DNA of 64,000 nt, taken from assembly GCA_944472135.2 (NCBI GenBank), contig OX235262.1, positions 85,720,903 to 85,784,902 on the forward strand, given 5' to 3'. Below the pieces are notes generated by a model that made no database searches, was not told the DNA's origin, and saw only the letters and a list, made by a program, of their open reading frames with translations. Positions 1-13,406 of the stretch are shown here, one piece after another (positions within the stretch are counted from its first letter, which is position 1; every line of letters begins with the position of its first letter). Made by a program: the position numbers and the translations under genes. The stretch is from Trichobilharzia regenti. Taxonomy: Eukaryota; Platyhelminthes; Trematoda; Strigeidida; Schistosomatidae.

Positions 1-1384
1 CCAACAAGCACAAAAAATAGGTCCAGGATTCCCGCCGATAGTCTACAACCATCTAACAAACTCAACGTCTATTAGAGATTCATATCTTTTATGCTCAATT
101 CTTCCTATTTGCTATAAGTAGTCTACTCTGCAGAGTGAAAAATTTTAATTGTGAGGTAAATGAAGCCATCAAAGTTTCCTCTTTGGATTTACACAGCTTA
201 ATATTTGTAATAATGGATACGGAAGTGATGGCGAAACGCTGAAAGTAATTCACTTAGCACTTTGCATGTTGACAAAAATCAATGAAATAATGGGAGGCTA
301 AACTGCACTTCAATCTTGCTTAACTTATTCCTAGCCATGAAGACATGTGTTCAGTAATGAATGAAACTTTCAGTTGGCATAAATGCTCATGTTACAGTGC
401 TATAATAAGAGTAGAGCATCAAAATAACTTTTGGATAGCTGAGCTTTGGGCGCGGAAACCCTCAGCCAAGATATCAACTTCTTGCCTTAGCAGACACACA
501 CACACACTATTTCCTTTTCCTAATATTTATCGTGTTAAAGACCGTAAATCAGTGTGTAGATCTCCTCATCCACACTCTGTTGTTATTATTCACTAGAAGC
601 GCTTTTATTTCCGTATTTTATGATTCTACTGCATACTTTTTGCATATTCCTTGTTTTCTTAGCTACAGAATTCGAGTTTTCTTTTCAAGCTACACTACTT
701 TTGAACCAGTTACTCACCTAATGCATGTGATGTCAGTTCTCCATCTCAGCGGCTGATATGTGATTATCAGTCATGGTGTGTGTATGCCAGTGGTGTCGAA
801 AATTCGTAATTATGTCAAGTAATTTACTCACACTCGATGATATTTCTTTATGTGAATGAAGTTTATACTTTGAAATGACTCGTCATCATCGAAAACACTG
901 TTCACCAGTTTACTAGTTGAAGTTCAGAAGAGATTAAAAAAAGAGAGTTCAAAAACAAGTGACAATGTAGACCAATCAGAAAAGTGCAAACTCTTAAATT
1001 CTTTGAGCTGGGCTAGTCAAGTAAGTATAAGTGAGATAAAAACAGATTAGGAAGTGGATAGCAAAGGTAGATTAAAAGTAAAGCGGTATCTAATCACTTT
1101 TCATCGTAAAATCAGACGTTTCAGATGTTACACAACAAATACAGGATTGACAACAGTTCATTGCTTCTATTAATTAAAACAGACAGCCGTACTGAACAGA
1201 CTGAGTATAATTTGGCTATAAACTTTAAATGATTCCACCGTGTCAACATCATATACATTGTCAAGCTGATACTACTTGTGAACACTACGCAAGTTCAAAA
1301 TGCTTCCCGATGTTGTTCTACCTTCTGAATTTGGATCACTTGTATTGAAAACAGACAGAATGCCACTTTTAAAAAATACCTAAT
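1..1384. other. AT-rich stretch, nothing recognised
   Basis: This stretch is AT-rich with only short, unconvincing open frames and a short CA run near 493-507. I see no retroelement, tRNA-like or exon-like signal. Confidence 0.5.
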
Positions 1385-2065
1385 AAATATTTAGACTTCA
1401 AATCATTACACCCCATCAGCGCAAAGATTTCAGTTGTTTCAAGTCTTCTTAGACAAGCACACTCTCTGATAACAGATGAGAAAGAAAAAGAAGAAGAAAT
1501 ATCAAACATTACTGAAACTCTCAAGCAAAACAACTGCCCAAGGAACTTCATTAACAGAATCAACACTGACATTAAGTATGGTCGAAAACGTATTCCGAAA
1601 ACACAGAACTCAACATCTGTCATTCCATATACATCGGAGACGTCAGACGATATCAGAAGAATACTCAATAAGCCCGACATCATAGTCTTCTTCAAAACAC
1701 CAGACACACTACGAAACAACCTTGTCCATATAAAAGACCAAATCCCTAAAGATTCTCTATCTAATTGTGTCTATAAAATAAAATGCTTGGAATGTGATGC
1801 GATATACATCAGATAAACATCTCGAGAAATTAAAATCAGAAGAAATGAACACCATAGAGCATCTGTTTGGCCACCGATAAATCCGATTAAACCAGAAAAG
1901 CTTGAAAAATCATTAGTCATAGATGGTCTACACGCTATAGAATTAGGTCACAAAATTGATTTTGACAATATTAAAATAATCCAGAAAAAGCATTTCAGAA
2001 ATCACAAAGAATGTCTAATATCAGAAGTACTTCATATCAAGTGGAATCCGAATTGCCTAAACTGA
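1385..2065 (+). pseudogene. Penelope-like element, C-terminal fragment with broken GIY-YIG domain
   Basis: Read mostly in one frame, this gives the C-terminal part of a Penelope-like retroelement protein. The linker after the reverse transcriptase is recognisable (SSLLRQAHSLITDEKEKE, then NNCPRNFINRI near 1525-1560). The GIY-YIG nuclease start follows (CVYKIKCLECDAIYI, about 1770-1812), then conserved downstream residues (RRNEHHRASVW; HAIELGHKIDF). In the family this nuclease acts with the reverse transcriptase during target-primed integration. A stop codon lies directly after the YI motif, where the family normally has a Gly-Gln-Thr/Ser run, so the copy is dead. The reverse transcriptase is missing, which fits truncation at the 5' side. 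The sequence differs clearly from the PLEs at 58-61 kb and 47.9 kb, so it is a separate lineage. The 3' flank to about 2440 is probably element 3' UTR but I cannot delimit it. Confidence 0.8.
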
Positions 2066-2439
2066 ATAGGAATGATGGACTAAAACAGAATCTGACGTGG
2101 TTACAACACCTCCCTCCCCTATGAAGTGACAAAATCAACACAAATGTGATAAGCAAGTTCACTATGTAAACACACACTGCTTTTATAATTTTGCACACTG
2201 ATCAAATCCAACAATCTACACTTGATTTTGTTATATTAACCAATTCACCAACTTGACAACAAAAAACAACCCCAGACTAACGAACGATGATGAAGTTAGT
2301 AAACTTTGTTTTGATATCATAACAGATGTACTATTACCTTTGTTATTTGGTTTGAACGATCTTCATTGTTATTTTGACGTTCAATATGTCCCATTAACTT
2401 GACCTAAGTCTATTTTCTCACCTCCTAGCTCTTTGTTAT

Positions 2440-2665
2440 ATACATATATATATGCTGAGATTTTGTAAATTCCGGTTTAATAATACTGTGATAAAGCTAT
2501 TAGCAGCAGCACTAAATAGTGAAATGTCAGTAAAAACAACAGTATCGTTTTGTTTTTCATTCATTGGGAAATACAAAAACACCTTTATTATAATGAATAT
2601 CATATACCCAATGCCCAAATTTTTTCAAACCGTTAAAAGTGAACTTGGTTTGGACATATGCACCT
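2440..2665. repeat. Interspersed repeat, copy 1 (partner at 49053)
   Basis: About 225 bp aligns in the same orientation with 49053-49255, with small indels. The shared block runs from a tatatatgctgagattttg start to a gaacttggtttggacatata end. The flanks differ at both copies, so this is a dispersed repeat, not a segmental duplication. The family is not recognised, and short open frames inside it are not conserved between copies. Confidence 0.7.
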
Positions 2666-3280
2666 AGTATTACTTCAAAAACGCGTTCAATTATCTTATT
2701 GTGTAAGACTATTATATCAGGAGATAAACAACAAGGTGTGATTTAGTCTCTTTGTGAAGAGAATTTAGCCGACCAAAATTACTTAGCAAATCTCCTTAAT
2801 GCTCTTTTTGCACTCATCATTATCTACTCCATTGTCGAGTGTCTGTGCTATGTAAACGCCTACTAGATACCTATGAATGCTAGAGCTCCCTTGAGTTACA
2901 TGTTACAAATAAAAATTACCCTACACAAACCTCCAGGTTTGAGACAGCCGGGATTTTCCAGGCGAAACGTGTACTCATTTCCTTTGATTTCTAAGAAGAA
3001 ATCACAATGAAGCATTCGTCAAAAAGTAGTTAGGAATTGAAGTCAAATGATTGTCTCGGGTAGTTGAAAATGTATATTTCAAACCTCTGAGGAAATGAAA
3101 GTTATTCAGCTGTCGTCTCTGAGTTTTATGTCGGTTTTGAGGCTCATTCACAGAAAGTTACACACAGTGTATCTCTTCCTTCACAGTTCACAGCGTACAA
3201 GTTCACTTTGTGAGTATTGAAAAATTCAAGTTCATTCACGCTGATCGATATATTTCATCAATTTGTGGCACACATGTGTT

Positions 3281-3508
3281 TTATAAGTCACGAAATGTAA
3301 AACTAAACGTGTATGTTGTGTAGGCTTTAAAGCTGTATGTATCTAATGAATGGAATAAAACAGTAGAGAATCGTTTGGTGATGAAATATCTAAGTTCTGA
3401 TATAATACACAAATACACTGAAATAATACAGCAGATTTGGAGCTCGGGTGTATGTTTTTGATATGGTTGGGTTCTCTGAGCTGGATGATTTGCTTGGGAA
3501 ACTCTCAT
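3281..3508 (-). repeat. PLE-associated tail fragment
   Basis: On the minus strand the first about 60 bp resembles the sequence just after the PLE stop codon at 60978-61040 and its inverted twin at 57416-57477. Both translate to a similar run (SQANHPAQRTQPYQ against SQTNHPAQRTKPHQ) and share atccagctcagagaac. The rest is AT-rich and not matched elsewhere in the window. I interpret it as a dispersed piece of a PLE 3' end or of the element following it. The open frame is not considered a gene. Confidence 0.45.
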
Positions 3509-3889
3509 TGCTTATGGGGATACCTTTAGAAGTCACTTTGAAGTTCTTCAGTGATGACACAACTGTCTAACTGTCACTTTTAATAAGGTAAAAGAATGCA
3601 ATAAAGTCAGAAAACATTTTGTATTATTATTCATTTACTAATGTGTTCCAGTCTTACGCTACTGTTAGTAGATGGAACAGAGTGGTCATAACTTTCCTTT
3701 TCCAAACAGAAAGAAATTCACAGGAAGGTTTGGTAGAAGTTGACTTCATTAGGATGAGACATTATGGAAGGAATTCACGAGGTTAACTTTGCTTCTCATG
3801 TTTTTCATGTAGTGCTGCAATAAACTTAATAGTTTTCTCACTAGATGTTGATTTCCTCAGCACTTTTTCATAATTATGCTTGAAATGTC

Positions 3890-4065
3890 ATTGAAAGTTG
3901 ACATTATGTTGCAGAGTGGTATAAACTATATCAAACACCCTTGACATGATTATGATCAATAAACTGTGTCTTCGAAACATCATCAGTAAATATTACTCTA
4001 TAACACTGTTTGACTTTATCAAGAAAAATTTTATCCACAATGGAATGTCAATAATGCATATTATT
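3890..4065 (+). repeat. Degenerate PLE 3'-end-like fragment
   Basis: This block aligns with 41990-42130, the 3' end of the PLE at 39939-42171. Shared features are a tcgaaac(a/g)tcatcagt(a/t)aatattact core, then a conserved ttatcca(c/t)aatgga(a/g)t segment. The cgaaac preceding gtcatcag resembles the 3' half of a hammerhead core, but the CUGAUGA half is not intact here. No coding part is attached. Confidence 0.5.
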
Positions 4066-4449
4066 CTCAATTTGATAATTCTTACTCTGATGTTTGAATT
4101 AACTCATTTATTTCAGTAGTATCTGACGAAAAGTCTATAATTTCTCTAAACATTAAAAAAACAAGCGGGAGAATTCTCTTTAAAAAATTATTCATGAAAC
4201 AACTAGTTGCACATCAAGTACATAGTCTATTTACCAAATGCCCACATATTCATCACAGATCACTTGTTTTTTTCTTCGGTTTTATACAAAGTGAACAGTG
4301 AATTACTTGAGTTCTGATTTTAACTTTATTTGCGGTGCTTATCACAGTCAATGACGTTCTACTTTTTATTTTGTCAAGATGAAATCCACTTTTACGCGAC
4401 AATCACTGTGTTCTATTTCCCTGAGTAGGGTAACACCACAGAAAACAAA

Positions 4450-4755
4450 AGTTCTAATTTAAAAATAAAATTTTATTGAAATTCGTATTAGCAAGCAATG
4501 CTAAATTTAACAAAGAATACTTTTTACGGATAATTAATTTAAATATGTATTCAAAACAAGACAGTACATCCCTTCTCTGCTTCTTCTTTCCTTTCTTCTC
4601 ATTCAGTCCTGAAAATGATAAAAAGCATGTGATAAACATGAAGAGTTTTATCAGCGCAACCTACTGTAGAGGTAAAAAGTCAAAATCAGGTTTTCGATAT
4701 GTTTGTACCATTGACTATGTAAGTGAATTTAAGGACTCTTCAACATGAAATAAGG
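4450..4755. repeat. Diverged interspersed repeat, copy 1 (partner at 62945)
   Basis: The block shares an ordered series of matches with 62945-63245 in the same orientation: ggataattaatttt/ttaaa, caaaacaagacag, an agtcaaaatca run, and a final caacatgaaataa or ctaacatgaaataa. Divergence is substantial. Both strands have short open frames across it but neither is kept in the partner, so it is noncoding repeat DNA of unknown family. Confidence 0.6.
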
Positions 4756-7429
4756 AATAGTTTTGCACAGAGAACGACAACTAATCTTAGGAAATTGAAG
4801 TAAACTGCAAACTTCAAAAATGAATTCTGTACTAATTAAACTTCTATAAAGTGATGAATTTTATGACGAATACTATGCAGCTTACTTTAAGAAAACAGTG
4901 TTTAAAGGACGTCAGGAGAAATGTCTAGTGTGTATTTCATAACATTATGAATCCGTCTTGTCCTGCAAAGTGTATTCTTACTGTTGTTGTTCAAACTTAT
5001 CAAAACAAGTGGTTAAGGGAAATAATAGTGTGGCTAAGTGAGTTTGGTGTTCAAAATAAGAAACCACTAAAGCTACCGCACTTAAAATCTCTGTGATGCC
5101 TTGAAAAAATGCTTTTCAATATTTTATGTACAATAAATACCAGTGTCGAAAAATTGTCATTATTCGCAAAGCAGTTTACAAAACCTACGTGTTTGAAGGA
5201 AATGTCACTTTTATCATCTCGAGTGACTTCCTTTTTGTGATATATCACATACATTTTGTCTTTAGGAGAGTAAATCGGACAAAAGGATACATCCTATTTA
5301 AGGCATCAATAACTACATGAACTAGGACATGTTGACTCCGTAATAAGAAAATATGATGCAAATTTGGATTGCAAGTTGACTGTGCGAGTTTGACCCGAGA
5401 TCGGAACATCATTCATTAAGATGGGACTTATACACACAACATCTTGGAGGAGAATATCAAGGCGTCTGCTTAAACAGCTTATCTGATAGAAAGATGAGTT
5501 AGTTTTGTTCAGGTAGACAAACAATTATCCATTGCATCATGAATATATATGAAATATCATTTACCACATAGTGATCACGGCTGGAATAAAGATCAAAAAA
5601 TGTAGGCACATTTTTTACATATTTAAGACAGATTAAAGTGTATATATAAGAATCAGTGTGTTAAGTGTACATATATGACTGACGAAAAGCTCTGGCATTC
5701 TAAGCCATCTCATTAAGATCAAAGTTTATTTAACTCTAAAAGCAATCTAATCATAGTGGATATTTCCCTTGGAAATCACTTTCATTTAATGATGTGCCAA
5801 TGAACTGGCTCTATTCCGCTGCACACACAGCACTGACTTTTACCAAAAGAAGTCTGCATATCCCCGTACGGTAGCAGTAATAAGTAATAAATAGGAGTTG
5901 AAGTGATCACTCGAAATGAACCATTTTCTACAAAACTGAAAATACGTTTTTATTCATTAGGCATATAACATTGCAAGACATGCCTTGAGTATACAGTAGT
6001 GCGCATTCTCAATATTTTAATGCAGTGACAAGACTTGAATGGATACATCGCATGTCTGCAAATTCTGCTACGTTTGTAAAGTTTTATAAACGTTGTATTT
6101 TGACCTACAGTATTTAAGGAAAGTCACAATGTCTAGTAAAAACAGTGATTTAACAAAACGTTTCAGCAGCCTGAGGTGTTTATTTAGTCAAAATTTCATC
6201 CCTAAATATTGTGTGTTGATAAATTGATTGAAAAATGGAACTGAACAGCTGGCTGTAAGTAATACAAAGTGGTTAATTTACTCATAATGCAACAACAAGT
6301 AACAAACTGCATTCCAATATCTACCTGAGAACCATCATTTGCTGCAGTTTTCATACCACATATGAAGAAATGATAAACTTAATAAAGTTCACGGAATGTT
6401 AATTAGTTGGATGCTGTGCATTAACGTCCTGTGAATTTCACTGTATCTTGAGATTCAAATAAAAGAAACACAACGACAGCAAAAGAGAAGGACACATAGT
6501 CTGTGTAGTTGAGATGAATTAATTGACAATGTACAGAAGCGACTTCCGCTTTGGAAATCTATGACACTTGAATTACTAAGTTACTCGAAAATCTTGAAGA
6601 TTTTACTGATTAATATAAAATCATATTGTGAATTATGACATCGAGTAGAGTCATTCAAAATACCTGAGTTCCTACTTAATGTCACAAAATAACTTACCAT
6701 TCTACTTTCGGATCTTTTCCATTTACTTGGTGAAAAATTTGCAATGGGAAAATTATATGGGAACTCAGATTGCATAACCCAATTTTGAAGTTATATGAAA
6801 TAAGTAATCGCAGTTAATAACATTATGAATGAAGACTCTTTTTCATGGTTTGTGGTTTGTTTGTCTGCCTCGGAAATATAATCGCATAAAAATATAAATT
6901 TCCGAGCTGTTTTCAGAAAGAGAGTATTCATTATACAGTCTGTATTTAAATTGAAGTTCTTAAACTTTGTGTTATGAATCAAATACTCTCTGGTCCCAGT
7001 GTCAATGTCAGAGGTACCTGTCTTCACTTTGTTGCCACCTTTTCTTTTCATTGGTAGACGGAGAAATAGAAAGCATTTGTCAGCGTCTCAAATTAATTCA
7101 TATGTCTAGTCACTTGCAGACAGCAAGCTAATTTCATTAAGTGTCAGGTTACTAAGTTACAAAGAATGGAAGCCAGTTTAGTCAACTGTGGGTACAGACA
7201 GTAAAGTTAGAGTATCATATAAGTGTTCATAAATGGGGAAATCGTGTCTATGCATTTAGTGATCAGGTATGCCGGTTGAGTGCACATTTTTAAATTTATT
7301 TATTAATGAATATAATGCTCTCCGAAAGATTATTTGTGCAGTTCCTCAGGACAAATTTTATTCAACATTAATGTAACTAACTGATAAATGTTTCTGCTTG
7401 CTAGTTTATTTACTTATTTGTTTTACCAT
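4756..7429. other. AT-rich stretch, nothing recognised
   Basis: Open frames are short and scattered on both strands. I see no retroelement motif, tRNA-like box pair, or splice-bounded exon that I would defend. Confidence 0.45.
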
Positions 7430-7598
7430 AGCTTGATTCCACACAGTATTTTGGTACAAGTATGCAATTTTCAGCATGCGATATCGCTGGCCCAAATTTA
7501 GCAGGCCGACCACTGATATCAGGTGTGCGTTGTCAGGGGATCGGGCCTCCGACCATGTGCATGGTCGCTGAACGTCCTAACCACTCTACCACTTGAAT
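7430..7598 (-). mobile_element. tRNA-derived SINE, family A (degenerate)
   Basis: On the minus strand a tRNA-like head (about 7598 to 7525) has an A-box-like gtggtagagtggttaggacg and a B-box-like cccgatccc. A body follows (cacctgatatcagtggtcgg, then gctgaaaatt, gtaccaaaata and gtgtggaatcaagct) that is colinear with the elements at 20007-20205 (+) and 28096-28266 (-). The head carries substitutions in both boxes and no clean acceptor stem. The element is non-autonomous; the internal boxes would recruit RNA polymerase III if functional. Confidence 0.8.
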
Positions 7599-8603
7599 AG
7601 TCTGAACTCTCAAGATTTATTTAGAGGCAAGTATCTATGGCATTGTTTCAATGCTTGCTTTACACACTGTCAAAACTAACGTGAAAACCATGGGATAACA
7701 AAACTGCATGATAAAATGTTCAGCTTTAGGTATATCGAAAGGTATAAATGACGTATGGAGAGTCACTGAAAACTCCGTCGCCTGAAGTAACGCAAAAGTT
7801 TGAAACGTTTATATGCATACTTCAAATGTGATAGTCCACTTAGCTTATTGTCAGAGGACATAAATGGGGAGATACTGATGATGATAATGAAATCGGAATA
7901 GGTTTCAGTGATGTGGAAGTTTAACATAGAATTTTACTCTTGATACGCTTCTTATTACAAGCGACACGTATAATCAACTTTCCACATTTTCGAAATATTT
8001 GTTCGAACACAGTCTTATTTTCTGTTTAAGCTAATTAGTACTTCATAGGATGTTGATAAAAAGCAATTCAAATCCTATGGTCAAATATTATGACATCATG
8101 TTGTCAGATGGAAATAAAAGACAAACAGCCTAACTGTAGCATGCTGTAAAAAACAAGGACACTCAGAGTGAACTGACTAGTCAGTTGTTGAAGGTGAAAA
8201 TTATATTGGAAGCTGACGTCCTAGTAGTATGTAATACAGGGGTAAGTACAGAGTAATAACAAATTAAGACTTATGTAGAAATGTTAACTTTTTGAATCGC
8301 AGTGTTTTCTAACGTACAGAACTGAAGTACTCTTCAGTCGCCGCTATTCTGTCAACTTTCTTTGAGACAAATCCGTATATTGTTAGCTAAAACCTCGTTG
8401 TTATGTCTAGGTGAAAAATAGTTTCAAGGAGATTTCATAACAAACTGGAAATAAAAGCACCTTGCAGACGTCATTTCCAGTCGTCAGATGTAAAGTACTC
8501 AGTAATTCATGAGTCTGGTGTTCACATGATGATATTCAGCAGTTGACCTGCAATGTGAAACGACTAATGTCAGAATTGAAAGAAGCTGGAATTCATGGAC
8601 CAC

Positions 8604-8775
8604 TGGGTGATGTCCTAGTGGCTTAATGGTCTACGAGCTCGCCTCATAACCGGAAGATGCTGGGTTCGAACCCCGGTGGGTACGCACTGATGAAGAGCTC
8701 CAAACTGGGATGAAACAGCTGTCTAACTGATGTCAGTTTGTGATCAATCCTGTAACTAATATCAGATGCGTCAAA
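8604..8775 (+). mobile_element. Sm-alpha-like SINE: tRNA head plus hammerhead domain
   Basis: The head (8604-8680) has an A box (tggcttaatggtctacg) and a B box (ggttcgaaccc). It is followed directly by a hammerhead-like core and then a tail (taactgatgtcagtttgtgatcaatcc) shared with the SINEs at 61955-62588. A pol III tRNA-like promoter joined to a hammerhead is the known architecture of Schistosoma Sm-alpha retroposons. That assignment rests on architecture, since I cannot align to a library. The head is the better preserved part of this copy. Confidence 0.8.
8681..8724 (+). ncRNA. Hammerhead ribozyme-like core in SINE, probably inactive
   Basis: The core CTGATGA (8687-8693) is intact. A decayed stem II segment (gctccaaactggga) follows, then GAAA (8712-8715), then ACAGCTGT giving a minimal stem III, with TC at the expected cleavage position (8722-8723). 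Stem I cannot be drawn: the bases before CTGATGA (gggtacgca) do not pair with those after the cleavage site (taactgatg). Conserved core with lost stem I suggests an inactive relic. Confidence 0.6.
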
Positions 8776-11700
8776 ATGCAAAATACGGTTAATTACACGA
8801 CGTTAACCATAGAAATAAATTCAATGTTTCACTTACGCTCGCAGTAACCGCCTATCGGTGATATGGAATCAGTGAGAATAATTCAGGATTATTATCAGAG
8901 CGAAATCTCTTAAGTAATTGCAAACCATCAGTCAAAACATTTATTGTAAATGGAGTTAACAGTTCTTGGCACATTTCGTCGAGCGCTTTGAACTATTTTA
9001 TTCATACTCTGTACTGCTATAGATTTCATAAAGCGCCTAATTCTGTTGAACCGGATAGAAATTAAGTAAATAATTATTAAACATCTAAAGGCTATTACAC
9101 AAATGTCAGTCATATTTCAGCGATATGAAACAAAGGACGAAACAGCCAGTATCTCCCACGCCTAAGTCTATTATCTATTGATATTCATTTTTATGAGAAA
9201 AATGAAAATTTTTTGGAATGGATGGAAAAAAGTATATGCCAGTAACTGATAACATAATATTTTAATGTGGAAATTATCTGTACTGAGTTTAATGAAGAAA
9301 AGCACCACGAACAACTGTAAACGAACGGACTATATGTCGTTGAAACTAATTGTGTATTATTGTTATGTGAAAAGGAGGCGCAAATGAAATGATATGGGTG
9401 ATTAAAACGTAAGGCAGCTCTCAGTAAACATCCTTACCACCAAACTGACGGTTAGCTGGTCAGCATGTATATTTCAGGCCGCGGCCGGTTGGTGAGTGCA
9501 GGTTAAAAAAATCTAGACATGTTTTCGTTTGTTGGTAAAACTGAATGTACTTGTCATGTGTTTAACTAACTGTTCACAGTAGGACCGTTTGCAGAAGTGT
9601 TACTTTTGGAACTTGGTTTTTCTTCCGCGTGCTCATAGATATGTACATGCATATTGGACGTCTTATTCAACATTATTGAAATCGATCATTTTGTTATTTA
9701 TGAATTTAGGTTCAGTCTAACCTCTGAGTGGTCTCAGAGGTGTCAATTGCAATTCTTCGATTCATCCCAAATATAAGGGGCATATCAAGCAATCTGTAAA
9801 CAAGACTTTGATGATTTAGTTTTCTATTCAATTAAATAAAAGACTAAATCTGCCCAAAATAAGTCCAGTCGATGGGATCACAGACAATCATGATACCAGC
9901 ACAATTCGGTTTTTGTTGTCTTGTTTAACTTAATATGTTTGAATAAGTAAATATAAGCGAACATATGTATGCATGATACAATTGTAATGAGATCTAATAT
10001 AATTCAATAAAATTAAGGTGGTTAGTTTCAACGTTTCTGGCACCATATTGATGCTGGAATATTTTCGATAGAAACGTTAACGGGGTAATTGATAAATAAC
10101 TCTTCACGTCTGAAATCTGGTTGTAGCACAGCATAGTAACGAAAGTATGGAGATTTGTTTACAGTTTGCGTTTGATAATAAACCTCAGACTACATCCGAC
10201 GATAGATTGTGTCGCTGATTCTGCAAAACGTTTTACTATGTTGAATCATAACAGCGATATCAAAATGGTTTCTTTAGATCCTAGTTTCTTGACGAAATGA
10301 AAAAAATCACTTCCATTTCTGGTAAAATATCACCTTTCTCTATTTTGTCTTGTTGAAACTGGAAGTTGTGATTACATGAACCATTTTACCTTATAAATAT
10401 AATAATAAAGCATTTGTAGATAATCAATTTCAGGCGAGTATCACTTTTGTACAGTGGAATTTGAAATGACTCACTCATGGATTTTACGAATTTGACTCAG
10501 TTATTTATTTTATATCTGTATTCTCAAAGTTCAATACGCTAAGCTGCTGGAGGGCTTGAAAACAATAGATATCCTGTTTGTATTTAATCTTTCAGTAATA
10601 CAAAATGATTGTTCATACACACTCAGTTACGGTTTAGTTTGTGAAACTACTAAATGAGAATTAAGTGAGTGCAGTTTCTGCTAGAATAGTATTGAAATAT
10701 TTCAACTCATGTTACCAGAAGTTTTACATAATTATTTGAAAACTAGTAAGTTAAATAATACGTAAACATTCACTCACGACATTCTTTAAGAGGTTTGAGT
10801 ATTTTAGTAAATGAAGACATTGTGATAACGATGCAAGAGCGATTAAATTTTCGTTAAAATATATGCTGAAAAACTCTTGTAATTCTGAATGATATTTGAA
10901 GCCAACGACTTGGTACCTTAGTTTGCCTTCTAAATACAGTCTCAAGGAGGAGATACCTTCTGATAACACTATGCGTTATATGAATACTGTCTATACAGGA
11001 CATTTTAGCCGAAACGATTCGTGTAGTAAAAGAAATCGTGTTGCAGACAGTTTGTTTGTGTAATCCTGGTAAAATAGAGATAAGCATTATTTATGTTTTG
11101 TATCTATGTATTGAAAAAAAATACACTTGCATTTGCTACAACATTGACTGCATTTATCTATTTTGTTAACTTTATCCATCGTTTCTAGTTCCATTGTGTT
11201 TCATAGCTCAGATAATGGTCTTTCTAATGACAAATAATGTAGTAGTTTGCCAGTAGTGTTAACTCAAACCATATTGAGTGATTTACTGATTGTCGGTAGT
11301 GTGATCACCTTAATGAGTATGACATGATCTTTTGTCTGCGTAACTTCGCTGTTTATTTACACCTCTTATGAATTTTTTGTCGTATAATCTCCATACGCTC
11401 TTAAAGGATATGCTAACTGTGGCATACCGGGTGGTTAAGACCTACTAAATCGTATTCTTTATCATTCGTAATTTCATTTATAACGATAAACACCTACTTC
11501 CACACCAAGAGCAGTGAAATCATTTAACATTGTCTACTCGCAAATAAAGACATATATAAAATAATTTTAATCTAAGATCACTTGAATCAGTGGCTCAGTT
11601 TTTAGGTCAAATGAGACTAAAATTGTTACATATGAAAATGAAGTTGAACTTACGTAGGACTAGATTAAATACAAACATCCTGCTCAGATCAAACTTTCTT

Positions 11701-13182
11701 TGTTTCCCGAAAAACAAAATCTCTTCCCTCTGTGTACATTTGGTAGATTATAGCTTTAGGAATTCTTACAAGTCGATTTTGAAAGGATCAGGTGATAGTG
11801 ACGAAGAAATATTTTATACTCGGATGTTTTATTAATATTTCATAGTCTAATATTTGTCAGCAGATTTGGGAAGTGCTTTCGTACTGCTAATGTGTTTCAA
11901 ATCAAAACCACATGACAAATTGCGTATTCTCAGATGGCTTCAAAGCTTCTCTAATTATATTTGTCCTTTTCTAAAAACCTTATTTTTAACACTATCTTCC
12001 GTAGTTTCAAATTGTCATTAATTTCACAATTTAGAAAATTGATTTGAAGGAATACAGTGCTAATGAATAACTTACCTAGATTAACTGATTTTAAAACACG
12101 ATTTTTCAAAAATCCGTGAAAGTATAGGGTGAATTTAAAGAAGAAAGTTGACTTAACGTTTACACTCACCTTTCTAAGTAATTCTCACTAACATCTGAGC
12201 AAAATTGCTGCGAGATTCCAGAGTTTGTTTTCAGGTCTCAAGAAATCGATGTTATAACATGCTTAAACATAAATACGTAGTAAGTTTTATTGATCACTTT
12301 TCACAACTTTGTAATCTGTGTACTTTTTAGACCCCACCCTTGACCAACATACATGTAATAAGGCAACCAGTATTCTGTGCATTTGTCCTGGGCAGAAAGA
12401 TATTCATCGGAAAGCTTTCCAACCAAAATAATGTTTAGCATCATTTTCTCATTTGAAATGACTTATCAGAAAAGACAGAATAAATTACTTTTTGTTGGAC
12501 ATAAAGACAAAACAATGAAATAAGGTATTACCATGGAGTCAATATTGAATTTATGCATATTAAGCATAGTGGAAATAAATCATATTCTCCATATGCACAA
12601 AACCTCTACGTAATTTATTATGTATGTCTCTATAAGTCAGAAAATTAGTTAAAAGATATTTCAGACACGAAGATAATTTGTTTATTGCATGGCTCACTTA
12701 CCAAGGTGGTCTAGATGAAAGTTTTTAAGCAAGCTGTATAGTACTGTAAGAATATAACGTAACACCATTTTGTAATCCTAAGCAATTAAAACATGGCCTA
12801 GTGAAAGAGAATGAACAGTTTTATTGTTGCTTCAACGCAGAAACTACAAAATGAATGAGGTTATCATGCTAAAATTCCTCAGACTTATTATGTACAGTAT
12901 CTATCTTGAAAGCGTTTAACAATCATTGTTAAATAATTTACAAAAAAATTGTGTTTCCATATCACCTTATGTGAGAATTTGTGTAGATTGAAACAAATGA
13001 TTCTCTTGTTAGATACTCCCGTTAAAACTAAATAGGTCAAGGTGTAGGAAATATACTTATTTGTTTGGCTGAATTTCACAAAAATCTGTCTCAGGATAAT
13101 ATCTTAATGGTCTTCTTGTTATTTCAAGTTATAAATCAAACTACTTACTGACTTTGGCTTCAGGAAATTAATAAGAATTTGT
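8776..13182. other. AT-rich stretch, nothing recognised
   Basis: About 4.4 kb of AT-rich DNA with only short open frames (60-93 codons, overlapping on both strands). I found no repeat partner inside the window and no retroelement or RNA motif. Confidence 0.45.
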
Positions 13183-13194
13183 TAGTAATATCAA
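13183..13194. repeat. Left TSD of RTE copy A
   Basis: The 12-mer tagtaatatcaa precedes the element and recurs exactly at 16537-16548 after the TAA tail. The last two bases could belong to the element, since copy B also starts aacctcgcc. Confidence 0.85.
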
Positions 13195-13406
13195 CCTCGC
13201 CAGATTACTAGCTTGCTAGGCTACTAGCTTACTAGTTTTCTAGCCGGTCCCAAGCCAGGGTAAAGAGGGAGGGTTGGGGCGTGGTGCTAGCAACTCCACC
13301 CCTGTAAAACAACCAAATCGCTACAGAAACTTCAACGAATAAATATATTAAAAATTCTAAAAACATAAGCAATAGCCTTACTTTTCGCTGGAATCGGGGA
13401 AGTGAA

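Noticed and set aside
8604..8680. Genuine tRNA gene
   Set aside because: A and B boxes are good, but the fold is imperfect and the unit is followed by a SINE body repeated elsewhere. The same holds for the heads at 20007, 28266, 31098, 53290 and 62405.
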